Origin: Kipferlia bialata
Taxonomy: Eukaryota; Fornicata
Direction: 5' to 3'
DNA: 23,340 bases
Assembly: GCA_003568945.1 (NCBI GenBank)
Contig: BDIP01000227.1
Span: 1-23,340, forward strand
This document shows, in pieces, positions 9,270 to 17,338 of this stretch. How positions within the stretch are numbered: position 1 is the stretch's first letter; every line of letters begins with the position of its first letter. The position numbers and the translations under genes were made by a program. Below the pieces are notes generated by a model that did no database searches, was not told the origin of the DNA, and saw nothing but the letters and a program-made list of their open reading frames with translations.

Positions 9270-10907
9270 CTATATATATATCTATCTGTACCTGCTGCTC
9301 CTGGGGTCTCTCTCTCTCTCTCTCTCTACATATATATATATATATACATATATATCAATATCCATACCTACTGCTCCTCTGGTGTGTAGACACCACTGAT
9401 CTGACCTATACCTCTCTCTGTCTCTCTGTCTCTCTCTCTCTCTATATATATATCTATACCCACACACATATATATATATACCTGCTGCTCCTCTGGTGTG
9501 TAGACACCACTGATCTGACCCTGTTCTCATAGGACCTGGACCTGGGGGCACCGGAGACCTAAGGGTTACACACACACACATACATATGGATATACATATA
9601 TGTATGTACATATACAATACTATATATATATATATATATAGGACCTGGACCTAGGGGCACCAGAGACCTGATATGAGTATGGAGTATATATACATATATA
9701 TATACATATACTATATACATATATACCTCTGCCACTGTACTGACTGCATTGGCCACTGAGTGGGCACTCTCTCTCACCCTGTCCCTCACTGCCTCTCTCT
9801 CCCTCTCACCCGGTCTGAATGAAGCACCGGATAGGGAACCTAGTATAAGGGTACATACACTATATATATGTGTATACACATGTATAAGTATACACTACAT
9901 CTGTCTGAATGCACCGGACAGGGAACCTAACATTAGAATATACACGTATATACACGTATATACACGTATAGTACACACATTCAAATAGATACATGAATTC
10001 TACAGGTATATCCAATGTGAATATGTGTCTGAAGGTGGCACCGGAGAGGGAGCCTGGGGCTACGTACTGGGTATATATACATATATACTATATGCATACT
10101 CCACATGTACTAATACACATGTATATGTATACTCGATGTCTGTCTGAAGGTGGCATTAGATAGGGAGCCTGGTGCGTAAGTATAGATGTCAATATATGAT
10201 AATGTATACACTCTCTTATTGTAAACATCTACCTGACTCCCTAGGCGACTGTGTGTGGGACGAGTACCCAGATGTGGACAGAGAGGTACGGGCAGAGGCA
10301 GGGGCAGAGGCATAGCTGATAATAAGGGTGTAGGGAGAGAGAGAGAGAGAGAGAGAGAGAGGTACGGGCAGAGGCAGGGGCAGAGGCATAGCTGATAGTA
10401 AGGGTGTAGAAGGAGAGAGAGAGAGAAAGAGAGGTACGTACCCTGACTCCTTGTCGTATCCTGAGGAGTATCCTCTGGGAGGGGGGTCTAGCACACTGGG
10501 AGGTAAGAGAGGCAGATGTATGTATATAAATAGATATACATATGAAAAGAGATGTATACCTTGCCAAGTGTGTGAGCTCTGCCTCTATCATATCCCCACT
10601 GTATATATAACATAGATATATATGTATCCATTTATATATATATGTATAACAGTATATTACTATATATACCTTGCCAAGTGCGTGAGCTCTGCCTCTATCC
10701 TGTCTCTGGTCTGGTGGGACTCTCTCTCTCTCTGCCTCTGCCTCTCCACCTCGGCCTGGGCACCATGCACACCCACCCTCTCTCTCTCTCTCTCTCCCTC
10801 CATGTCTCTCTCATACCCCCTCTGCACAGGGACACCTGCAGCGGCATAGCTAGGGTCAGATATATAGTATAGTATACTATAATACTAGTATATATACACA
10901 CACATTC

Positions 10908-10938
<31 letters not shown>

Positions 10939-11247
10939 TACATACCCCCTCTGCACAGGGACACCTGCAGCGGCATATCTTAAGTGAGATAGAGTATATA
11001 ACACACACACACATATATATAGAGAGAGAGAGACAGATACATACCCTCTCTGCACTGGCATGCCCTCTGGGGCATAGACAGCTGGGGCCGCATAGGTCCT
11101 GGGGGGTGAGAATGTCTAGTATATATAGTCAATATACACACTAATACATATATATATATATATACTCTATACCTTGTCTGTGCCTCCTGCTTGGCCGATG
11201 CCATCAGGACAGAGGTCAGGTGGGGGATGGCAGCTGGAGGGTAAGAG

Positions 11248-11289
<42 letters not shown>

Positions 11290-11339
11290 CAGGTGGGGGA
11301 TGGCAGCTGGGGGTAAGAGAGGGAGAGAGATAGTGTGGG

Positions 11340-11370
<31 letters not shown>

Positions 11371-12134
11371 GAGTGAGTAAGTCCGCGTACCTGGGACCTG
11401 TCCAGGTGGCACCACTCTCTCTCTCTATATATATATACATATATATATAATGAGTGTGTATATACCTGGGACCTGTCCAGGTGGCACCACCCTCTCCAGC
11501 AGTGCCTGGATGGGTGCCACACTATATACATATATATACTGTATATATGTACACATACATATATATATATATATAGTGACTGTGTCTATACCTGGTACTT
11601 GTCCAGGTAGCAGTGCCTTGATGGGTGCCACACTCTTGGGGTCCAGCACAAACATACGGACACGACACCTACGGCCACCTAGAGTAAGTGCTAATAGAGA
11701 GAGAGAGAGAGAGAGAGATCTTGGGGTCTAGGACAAATATGAGCTCTGCATACACACATAAAATCAAAAAAATCACTATACCTATAACTACATTGTACTG
11801 ATAAATTACAAATATACTTCACATTATAACTATAAATGCATATACTATACACACGAGACACTGTATCTATCTATATGTATACATATCTGTACCTGGCTGC
11901 CTTGTGCTAGTGGGTGGCAGGTAGTGGTTGAGTCTGTCACACACGTCGATCATGGGCTGAAGGGTTAGGGAGGAAGAGAGAGAGAGAGAGAGAGAGAGAC
12001 CACAGTATGAGAGTACATACCTTAAGGTGTGCATACATCCATATGTATATATATATACACTCAATATAGATACCTTCAAGTGTGTATACATCCTCCTCCC
12101 CCTGCTCCTCTGCAGTGCCAGGAGGACATACATG

Positions 12135-12165
<31 letters not shown>

Positions 12166-12577
12166 TAGTATACTATGCATACCTTCAAGTGTGCATACAT
12201 CCTCCCCCCCCCCCTGCTCCTCTGCAGTGTAACTACCCTTCCGCATATATACATATATAATTACATTATATATATATAAGGATGCAATGCATACCTTGAG
12301 ATGGGCGTACATCCTCCTGCCCCCCCTGCTCCTCTGCAGGGCCAGGAGAACATACATATAATACATATACATATATATATATATAATCAATACACATACC
12401 TTCAAGTGAGCATACATCCTCCTCCCCCCCCTGCTCCTCTGCAGGGCTAGGAGGACATACATGTATATATGTATATATATATATAATCAATGTATATACC
12501 TTGAGATGGGCATACATCCTCCTGCCCCCCCTGCTCCTCTGCAGTGCCAGGAGGACACGGTCAGAGGTGAAGGACAT
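5514..12577 (-). CDS. Gene B: unrecognised low-complexity Ser/Pro/Arg/Glu protein, 20 exons
   Basis: Exons on the minus strand: 12582-12500 (ATG at 12577), 11956-11893, 11678-11592, 11233-11173, 11098-11045, 10849-10670, 10495-10442, 10315-10233, 9839-9727, 9558-9482, 8932-8867, 8698-8592, 8222-8119, 7832-7774, 7533-7434, 6851-6747, 6600-6556, 6437-6377, 6183-6048, 5577-5514. Phases agree at all 19 junctions, giving 565 codons plus TAG. The N-terminus (RVLLALQRSRGGRRMYAHLK, MIDVCDRLNHYLPP, RVRMFVLDPKSVAPIKALLP) looks most like a fold. After that come Tyr/Ala/Pro repeats (YAAPAVYAPEGMPVQRG, YAAAGVPVQRG), charged helices with EREREs coded by GA repeats, and Ser/Thr/Pro-rich disorder with RS motifs. 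No signal peptide or membrane segment is seen in the assigned exons. The family is not recognised. The first ATG is provisional, because exon 12582-12500 begins at an acceptor and an upstream coding exon is possible. Confidence 0.8.
5644..5970 (-). repeat. Partial exon copies in the last intron of gene B
   Basis: Three donor-side copies of the end of exon 6183-6048 (5970-5933, 5857-5820, 5744-5707) each keep a donor (GTATG, GTAGAG, GTATTC). 5660-5644 is an acceptor-side copy of exon 5577-5514. The donor copies code LDTLAQMTVIAP and differ from the exon by 5, 7 and 4 synonymous codons, plus one Pro/Thr change in the 5744 copy. Confidence 0.88.
6322..6359 (-). repeat. Donor-side copy of the 3' end of gene B exon 6437-6377
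   Basis: 38 nt coding PSFSRGALSDRE are repeated with a GTACTC donor, separated from the exon by a short (GA)n on the plus strand. Confidence 0.85.
6680..6693 (-). repeat. Short acceptor-side copy of gene B exon 6600-6556
   Basis: CTCACCCCCAG followed by CACATGTCCACT resembles the start of the exon (ACCATGTCGACT), then runs into unrelated AT-rich sequence. Confidence 0.6.
6903..7051 (-). repeat. Two partial copies of gene B exon 6851-6747
   Basis: 6950-6903 copies the first 48 nt after CTAACCACCAG. Relative to the exon it has eight synonymous codon differences and one Ser/Thr replacement, and then breaks into a CT tract. 7051-7019 copies the inner part (PHTIATIS). Confidence 0.85.
7115..7325 (-). 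repeat. Donor-side copies of the 3' end of gene B exon 7533-7434
   Basis: 7325-7285 (41 nt, two synonymous differences), 7188-7159 (degenerate) and a stub near 7117 each end in AAAG before GTATA or GTACA, separated by TA-rich spacers. Confidence 0.8.
7656..7690 (-). repeat. Acceptor-side copy of gene B exon 7533-7434
   Basis: CTCACCCCCAG then 35 nt coding RDNERERLGIKR, with AGA in place of the GGA at the exon start, then a break into AT-rich sequence. Confidence 0.85.
7912..8026 (-). repeat. Two acceptor-side copies of gene B exon 7832-7774
   Basis: 7928-7912 and 8026-8010 repeat the first 17 nt (GSHKSS) after TTATCCCAG and ACATCCCAG. These spacers lack CT tracts. Confidence 0.82.
8314..8342 (-). 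repeat. Acceptor-side copy of gene B exon 8222-8119
   Basis: ACCAACCCCAG then 29 nt coding GLLALMGPGG, followed by (CT)n then (TA)n. There are four synonymous differences and no replacements against the exon. Confidence 0.87.
8449..8495 (-). repeat. Donor-side copy of gene B exon 8698-8592 with a 1-nt deletion
   Basis: The last ~45 nt are repeated with donor GTGGGT. Three differences are synonymous (GTG/GTA, GGC/GGA, ATA/ATC), but CCCCAG has become CCCAG, which shifts the frame. This copy cannot now replace the exon end in full. Confidence 0.83.
8751..8800 (-). repeat. Donor-side copy of gene B exon 8932-8867
   Basis: 50 nt coding VAAVLGSHSPMAPVST with donor GTATGG. Five codon differences (TCC/TCA, CCA/CCT, CCT/CCG, GTC/GTG, TCC/TCT), all synonymous. 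Confidence 0.88.
9004..9130 (-). repeat. Two acceptor-side copies of gene B exon 8932-8867
   Basis: 9027-9004 and 9130-9109 repeat the first 22-24 nt (QTHRTVA) after CTCACCCCCTAG and CTCACCCCCCAG, then enter CT repeats. Confidence 0.88.
9191..9403 (-). repeat. Donor-side copies of gene B exon 9558-9482
   Basis: 9403-9368 is close to the exon end (AGC/AGT synonymous). 9305-9292 is a short stub. 9226-9191 carries Ser/Phe and Gln/Pro replacements. Spacers are TA then GA on the minus strand. Confidence 0.83.
9641..9667 (-). repeat. Acceptor-side copy of gene B exon 9558-9482
   Basis: 27 nt coding VSGAPRSRS after a CAG acceptor. GGT is kept and CCC/CCT and TCC/TCT differ synonymously; the copy ends in TA repeats. 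Confidence 0.82.
9901..10168 (-). repeat. Three acceptor-side copies of gene B exon 9839-9727
   Basis: Copies begin on the minus strand at 10168, 10053 and 9926 and repeat the GSLSGA(S/T)FR-coding start. Most differences are synonymous (GGT/GGC, CTA/CTG/CTC). Spacers are TA-rich and have no CT tract. Confidence 0.83.
10361..10391 (-). repeat. Acceptor-side copy of gene B exon 10315-10233
   Basis: 31 nt coding YASAPASART are repeated identically after a TATCAG acceptor, then continue into (CT)n. The exon itself reads CTCTCTG at the break, so exon and repeat share sequence there. Confidence 0.87.
10560..10593 (-). repeat. Donor-side copy of gene B exon 10849-10670
   Basis: IEAELTHLA-coding end repeated (ACG/ACA synonymous) with donor GTATAC. 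Confidence 0.85.
10943..10976 (-). repeat. Acceptor-side copy of gene B exon 10849-10670
   Basis: Repeats the YAAAGVPVQRGY-coding start after an AAG acceptor and breaks at GTATG into TATCTCTCTC. Confidence 0.8.
11286..11307 (-). repeat. Acceptor-side copy of gene B exon 11233-11173
   Basis: CTTACCCCCAG then AIPHLT-coding 22 nt, running into (CT)n at a CTCT present in the exon itself. Confidence 0.87.
11391..11522 (-). repeat. Donor-side copies of gene B exon 11678-11592
   Basis: 11522-11466 codes VAPIQALLERVVPPGQVP, six residues longer than the exon version (VAPIKALLPGQVP). 11415-11391 repeats only VVPPGQVP. Because both copies carry the extra VVPP segment, the exon at 11678-11592 may be the one that lost it, or 11522-11466 may be the end actually used. 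Donors are GTATAT and GTACGC. Confidence 0.8.
11718..11745 (-). repeat. Mid-exon copy of gene B exon 11678-11592
   Basis: A TGTATGCAG acceptor-like end then LIFVLDPK-coding sequence, breaking into (CT)n. It corresponds to the inside of the exon, not its start. Confidence 0.7.
12021..12499 (-). repeat. Five donor-side copies of gene B exon 1
   Basis: Copies end at 12400, 12295, 12183, 12074 and 12021, each before GTATG or GTATA. The copies ending at 12400, 12295 and 12074 start with their own in-frame ATG (MYVLLALQRSRGGRRMYAHLK or a variant), so they could act as alternative first exons. Differences are mostly synonymous (CTG/CTA, GCA/GCC, CTC/TTG, GGC/GGG), and the 12074 copy lacks one codon in frame. 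Confidence 0.87.
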
Positions 12578-12594
12578 GCGGCCTGGAGGGTAAG

Positions 12595-12633
<39 letters not shown>

Positions 12634-12635
12634 AT

Positions 12636-12658
12636 TAGGAGGTGAAGGACATGCGGCC
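12636..12658 (-). repeat. Acceptor-side copy of gene B exon 1
   Basis: CCCTAG then GCCGCATGTCC and ten more exon bases, ending in (CT)n. Its presence shows that exon 12582-12500 has a genuine upstream intron. Confidence 0.85.
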
Positions 12659-12705
12659 TAGGGTATAAGAGAGAGAGAGAAAGAGAGAGAGAGAGAGGGG
12701 GAGAA

Positions 12706-12798
12706 GGGGGGGGGGGGGTTGGGGGGGAGGGGATTGTGGCCTATTATATGAGAAATAGGGGGGGGGGGGGGGGGGGGTGGGGGGGGGGGGGGGGGGGG
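12706..12798 (+). repeat. Long G homopolymer tracts between genes B and C
   Basis: Runs of about 13 G (12706-12718), 20 G (12758-12777) and 20 G (12779-12798), with smaller runs between. The plus strand could form G-quadruplexes; on the gene B strand this is poly-C just upstream of exon 1. Run lengths may be unreliable in an assembly. Confidence 0.85.
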
Positions 12799-12801
12799 CG
12801 T

Positions 12802-12817
12802 GGTAGTTTGAAACTAC
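12802..12817. repeat. Palindrome GGTAGTTT-G-AAACTAC
   Basis: 7-bp arms around a single base, resembling the palindrome cluster at 5222-5249. The two flank gene B. Confidence 0.5.
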
Positions 12818-12832
12818 AACACAGAGACCAAC

Positions 12833-12889
12833 CTGCTAGCAAAGAATAGAGTAGCACACACCAGGCCAGAAGTGGACCAGTGAGAGGTG
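12833..12889 (-). other. Candidate upstream exon of gene B (uncertain)
   Basis: Bounded by CACTCCCAG at its start and GTTGG at its end, 57 nt long, and open in the phase that joins gene B exon 1 (G|GC CGC ATG). It would add a hydrophobic segment (PLTGPLLAWCVLLYSLLAG). It could be a signal anchor exon, 5' UTR or chance. The next ~430 bp up to gene C show no other clear exon. Confidence 0.25.
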
Positions 12890-13320
12890 CTGGGAGTGAA
12901 CAGCAAAAGAGAGTGTGAGTACAGTAGTAAGGTACAAGGAGATATGCATGGAGGAATAATAAAGAACAATGGTGCACGTACACACGGATTACGTGGGGGA
13001 GAGAGAAAGACAGAGAGACGGCCCTTTGTCAATATATATGAATGTTCCTTAATGGTGTAGGTTGTACCTCTTGTGTCTCATGAGCTGTATGTATGCAACC
13101 CACATACATATCTGGCCCACTATAACTAGACAGAGGGAGAAGGTCTGATAGGCTGTGAGATCATATCCCATCCAGTGGCAGAGGGACATAAAGAGCGTAA
13201 CTCCCTATGTCGCAGTCTCTCTACACCCTTTTGTTCTCAACGTATCACAAACTCCATATCCATAGCTGAGCGATTGTATTCTTATATCTGTACTACCATA
13301 TTTGTACGTACCATCTCAAC

Positions 13321-16121
13321 ATGCCCCGCCTCCCCGGTCTGTATGTGACTGACTGTGAGGTCAGGGGATGGGAGGGGATAGAATACACAGACGCCCTGGT
13401 GCAGATAGGGGAGAATCAGGTAGACTGTTACTGACACATACTAGGCCTAGTGTGTACACATATGTAAAACTGCTATACTCATGAATATCTATATGGGTAC
13501 TGAGACTGGTGCAGATAGGGGTCCGAGTATCAGACTGTTGTAGTTAGTCTTCTCTCCTCGTCTCTCAGTTTCCCCCCTCTCAGGTATCTGCACGTTATAC
13601 ATTTTAGATTGACTAGTACATACACTTTAGTTTCCCTCTATTAGGAAATTGATATATGTGTTCCCCATCTCTTACTCTCTATATCCCCTCCACTACACTT
13701 ATTCATCTAACACAGGCCCTGTGGATAGGGTATTCACTCTTGCTCTCTTTCTCTCTCTTTCTCTCTCTCTCTCTCTTCTCCCTGTCTTCTATCTCTATCT
13801 AACACAGGCCCTGTGGATAGGAGGATTCCTGGAGAGTCAGAGAGAGAAGCAGAGTATGATTCTAACAAGGTATATATTCCTCTCTCTCTCTCCCTCTCTC
13901 TCTCCCTCTGTTTATCTCTTGCTCTCACTTTCTTTCTCAGAGTCTCTGTGCATCCCCAAACATGTGTCGATAAGGTCCAGCTAGCTGTGTAATGTCCATC
14001 CCCCCCCCTCCTCCCCCTATATATATAAATGTATATCCCTTAACACATGTACATGACGTCATCACACCGTAGTTGTCTCTCTCCCCCCCTCCTTCTCCCC
14101 AATATATAATATATGCATATATATATATATATATATATCTAATACAAATACAATACACTAAATGACCAAGACTCTGGTTAGAGTCAGACTCTCTTTCCTT
14201 CTTCCGTTCTTAGTCTAATTGTATGCATGACTTAATACTATTGTATGTATGTATGTATTTCTAATGACCAACAATATTTTGCTGATAACCCCAGTGTATA
14301 TGACCCAGTTACTGATTCTTTCTCTCTGCGTCTCTCTCATGGTGACTATACTATCATTATCATATCTCTCACCCACAGGGTATATGGCCCAGCTTCTGGC
14401 TCTCTTATCTTTCTCTCTCACTATTACTATTTCTCTCTGTTCTTATCCCTCATTGAGTCTATGTGTACTTTATAATAGTGCATACATTAGTTTTTAGATT
14501 GTGACATACTATATATATATATTATACATCACACCCTTACCTCCAGGGTATATGACCCAGTCTCTGACGCTATGGTTATCGAGACTGAGCACATAGAGTG
14601 CCCAATGAGTTACAGTACCAACTCATTCTCTGTCGTTAGGTACCGTACTAGATCTATGGGAATATAGGTTATGTGCCTGATGTGGGGAGATGGGAGTATA
14701 CTTATACACACTTTGGAGTGCAGTGTACCCGTATACCTTACTCACCTTTAAAGTGAGGGAGAAGGTGCATGTACTGGGTTATGACATCAGAATAGTGTAA
14801 ATATATGTATATATATTTGTATATATACTATATATATATTATATATTTATGTCTTACTCACTTTCAGAATGGGGGACAAGGTGTATGTACTGGGTGGAAC
14901 CGACATGAGGATAGCAGAGTGTATCAATCGTGTCTGGGTGTTAGACCTTGGCAGTAGAGAGTGGGAGTGCATTGGCGATAGGAGAACCAAGCAGAGAGAG
15001 ATTGATAATGGCACTTGGATTCCAGGTACACTACATATATATAGTATGAATACACCATATATACATACTATGAAAACTCCCTATATATACACACTATATA
15101 TGAACACGGTATATATATATAGTAACTATACTTACCAGCTTGAGGTGGTAGAGACATTTTACCTACACATGCTAACCATTGGTGTAATACCCTTATGGTG
15201 AGGGTTAGTGAGAGAATCATTACTATTCTATCTCAATACATTTCTTTCTACTCACCTTCAGCAATGGATTTGCTTGAACATGTGGCGTTTGTTCTCGCAT
15301 GTTCTCTCTCTTTCTCCTCTCATTCTGTATCCTATCTATGTCCACTCCTCTATCATTCCACTCACTCTCAGCAATGGTTGAACAAGTGTTCGTCCGTGCA
15401 TGTTCTCTCTCTCTCTCTTTTCTCATCCTGTATTGTCTATGTTCATTCACCCTCAGCAATGATTGAACAGCTGGCGTTTGTCTGTGGAGACACTCTATAT
15501 GTCGCTGGTTTTGACAGTGATACTTACCCGGGTTCCCTGTTCAGTTACGTCCCTGACAATGGTGGAGACCAATGGCACGAGATCTCAAATTCTCACTGGG
15601 ACGATATTGGTATGACTGCATTTGGCAGAGAGACTCCTCTTTCAGTGATATTTGGGGGGTTTCTTCGTGAGCCACAAGTGTGTGTTCTTGGTGACCAAGT
15701 CCACTTTTTGAACACTTCCCGGATGGGGAATAATGCAGAAGAGACTACTTCTGGGTGGAAGATGACACACATCACATTTTCTCCCGTGACTCGATTGGCC
15801 TCCAAAGAATGTCCTGACTATACCCTATGTGAGCCTGGTGGGGAGCTATCAGAGAGGATGGAAGTACTGACAGCCTCTTTGCATCACACTGTAGCGTTGT
15901 GTGTGTATATGGACACACAGTGGGAATTCCACATGCGTGCTTTGTGTTTCAGTGACGTATCAGGGGAGTGGGTGAGTATTGCGCTCTCTGAAGGGAGTCT
16001 TGAGGTTGAGTATGTCTGCATGCTTGCAGAGGGAGTGGCGATATCGGTGGATCAGGGTGGTACACTGATGGTGATGGATGTTGTGCTGCCCGGTGGGGAT
16101 GACTCTGTTACAAGAGATTAA
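13321..16121 (+). CDS. Gene C: Kelch-like beta-propeller protein, 5 exons
   Basis: Exons 13321-13419, 13808-13869, 14547-14639, 14868-15025 and 15457-16121 join in phase to 358 codons plus TAA. ATG 13321 is the first in-frame start and opens MPRLPGLYVTDCEVRGWEG. Kelch-type blades are visible: DKVYVLGGTDM with NRVWVLDLGSREWECIG, then AFVCGDTLYVAGFDSDT with LFSYVPDNGGDQWHEI, and SVIFGGFLREPQVCVLGDQ. The pattern is a strand ending in GG or G, then an aromatic YV or WV strand, then a Trp. The later C-terminal strands are more diverged. Kelch propellers bind protein partners; none can be named here. No F-box, BTB or membrane segment is seen. The exons are less repeat-rich than those of genes A and B. 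About 360 residues is a normal size for a single propeller. Confidence 0.88.
13508..13533 (+). repeat. Decayed donor-side copy of gene C exon 1
   Basis: CTGGTGCAGATAGGGG is repeated from the exon 1 end, then diverges. It ends TATCAG with ACTG, so no GT donor remains. Confidence 0.65.
13716..13732 (+). repeat. Acceptor-side copy of gene C exon 13808-13869
   Basis: CTAACACAG then GCCCTGTGGATAGG, repeated identically, then (CT)n. The acceptor resembles the fused branch-point/acceptor known in other metamonads. Confidence 0.85.
14295..14406 (+). repeat. Two acceptor-side copies of gene C exon 14547-14639
   Basis: 14295-14319 (after ATAACCCCAG) and 14379-14406 (after CACCCACAG) repeat VYDPVSD-like coding sequence and then enter CT-rich sequence. 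Confidence 0.82.
14751..14789 (+). repeat. Decayed copy of the start of gene C exon 14868-15025
   Basis: Codes EKVHVLGYDI against DKVYVLGGTD. It is preceded by CTTACTCACCTTTAAA, where the acceptor CAG has been lost. Confidence 0.65.
15262..15402 (+). repeat. Two acceptor-side copies of gene C exon 15457-16121
   Basis: 15262-15300 and 15372-15402 follow CTCACCTTCAG and CTCACTCTCAG and begin CAATG as the real exon does, coding ...EHVAFV and ...EQVFV against EQLAFV. Each then passes into CT-rich sequence. Confidence 0.8.
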
Positions 16122-16185
16122 CTACGAGGGGTACTACTAGGCCTAGTATTCATATGTAGATATATATTCAATATACTTCTTTGGT

Positions 16186-16220
16186 TATGGATGTAGCACT
16201 GCCCGGTGGGGATGACCCAT
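16186..16220 (+). repeat. Copy of the gene C coding 3' end placed after its stop
   Basis: Repeats 16069-16104 with coding sense VMDVALPGGDD against VMDVVLPGGDD. No splice site is attached. It shows that duplication also happens at a gene terminus. Confidence 0.75.
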
Positions 16221-16404
16221 TGAGTGTTGGACAAGAATAGATCAACATTTGGGTGATCCCACCATCTGTAAGAGGTATGAGACTGACATATGGTATGGTA
16301 GGAATCTTAAAACAGAGTCGTTGGCTCATCAGTGGGAGAAAGAGTATTATAACGTGAAGTTTAGGAGAACGTGTGAGCATGCGAAAGTGATTGCAGTTCT
16401 ATAG
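16216..16404 (+). pseudogene. Orphan open stretch without start codon (uncertain)
   Basis: 62 open codons ending in TAG. The translation is not repeat-like (CWTRIDQHLGDPTICKR, YETDIWYGRNLKTE, HQWEKEYYNVKFRR), so it reads like a coding fragment. No Met lies near the start and no clear acceptor precedes it. It could be an unused exon or relic of a neighbouring gene. Homology is not recognised. Confidence 0.3.
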
Positions 16405-16666
16405 GGGAGCATGAAAGCAGGAGGGGCTAAGTCAAAAGGTCCGTTCAAAATCCATACATACCATGGGTCGTGATATTGTTATAGTATGACTATCATACTA
16501 TGATATACCCTGTACTACAGATGTGATGGCTCCGTTGTCGCTAATTTCACCAATCTCTGTCTAGAGGAAACTATCAATTTACCCGCATGACTCACGTTGA
16601 GACCCTGTTCGGGAGTGTCTATACATATTGCACTCCCGTCCAGTATAATCAATAAATTAAGGATTA
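16405..16666. other. Intergenic stretch between convergent genes C and D
   Basis: No supported gene, microsatellite or splice-junction copy is seen here. Confidence 0.5.
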
Positions 16667-16681
16667 CTGGATATACACTCA
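16667..16681 (-). repeat. Copy of the gene D coding 3' end placed after its stop
   Basis: Repeats the 15 nt at 16745-16731 (ECISS). The following bases code SN with synonymous codons (AGC/AGT, AAC/AAT) and then reach a TAA after one extra codon. Confidence 0.7.
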
Positions 16682-16723
16682 GTGAGACATTAGAGACGCT
16701 AGTACAGTTAGACGTTCAATTGA

Positions 16724-17300
16724 TTAGTTGCTGGATATACACTCACTTCTCTCAGCCCGAGGCACACTCTCCAGAGGTTGACTCTCCAGAACCTCTCTCA
16801 CAATGTTCTCTCTCTCTCTCGCATCAGCCTCTAAATTGTCTAGTCTCTCCTTTGCAAGGAGAGGGGGTAGGGGGGCATACACCTGGAAGTGAGTGCCTAA
16901 GACTGTAAAAGTATCATTGAACCTTACTTCCCTACCACGTCTCTTCGATGATAACACATTTGTGACAATGTATTTATGCATTAACCCTTCCCTCTAATGT
17001 GTAATACATGCTTATCTTTCTCATTGAACACCACTAACCTTCCACATAATCAGAAGAGGGGTATAGAATACTGATACTGATACTGAACCTCGCTTACCTT
17101 CCACAGCATCAGAAGAAGGGACGTGACTGCCGCCCCACAGTCACCAACAGTGCCAGCATAGAAGAGACTCGATATGTCGCTGGGGTAACGGTGGGTAGAT
17201 GGGTGTGTGTGTGAGAGAGAGGGGGGGGGAGAGAGAGAGGTAGTGGGTGCCAGCATAGAAGAGGCTCGATATGTCGCTAGGGTGAGAGAAAGAGAGAAAT

Positions 17301-17338
<38 letters not shown>

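Noticed and set aside
12706-12798. Telomeric or centromeric repeat
   Set aside because: The tract is plain poly-G without a telomere-like unit and lies between two genes.
12814-13032. Stand-alone membrane protein gene on the minus strand
   Set aside because: Open in more than one frame over the same bases, with no start context or homology. Only the splice-bounded 12833-12889 piece was kept, as a weak exon candidate.
15262-15402. An exon starting further upstream in gene C (ATG at 15195 or 15264)
   Set aside because: These segments are acceptor-side copies followed by CT-rich sequence. The acceptor at 15456 gives the phase that matches exon 14868-15025 and the Kelch strand EQLAFVCGDTLYVAG.
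16597-16908. Plus-strand open frame overlapping the end of gene D
   Set aside because: It is antisense to the last gene D exon, which is supported by phase and an acceptor, and it has no recognisable product.
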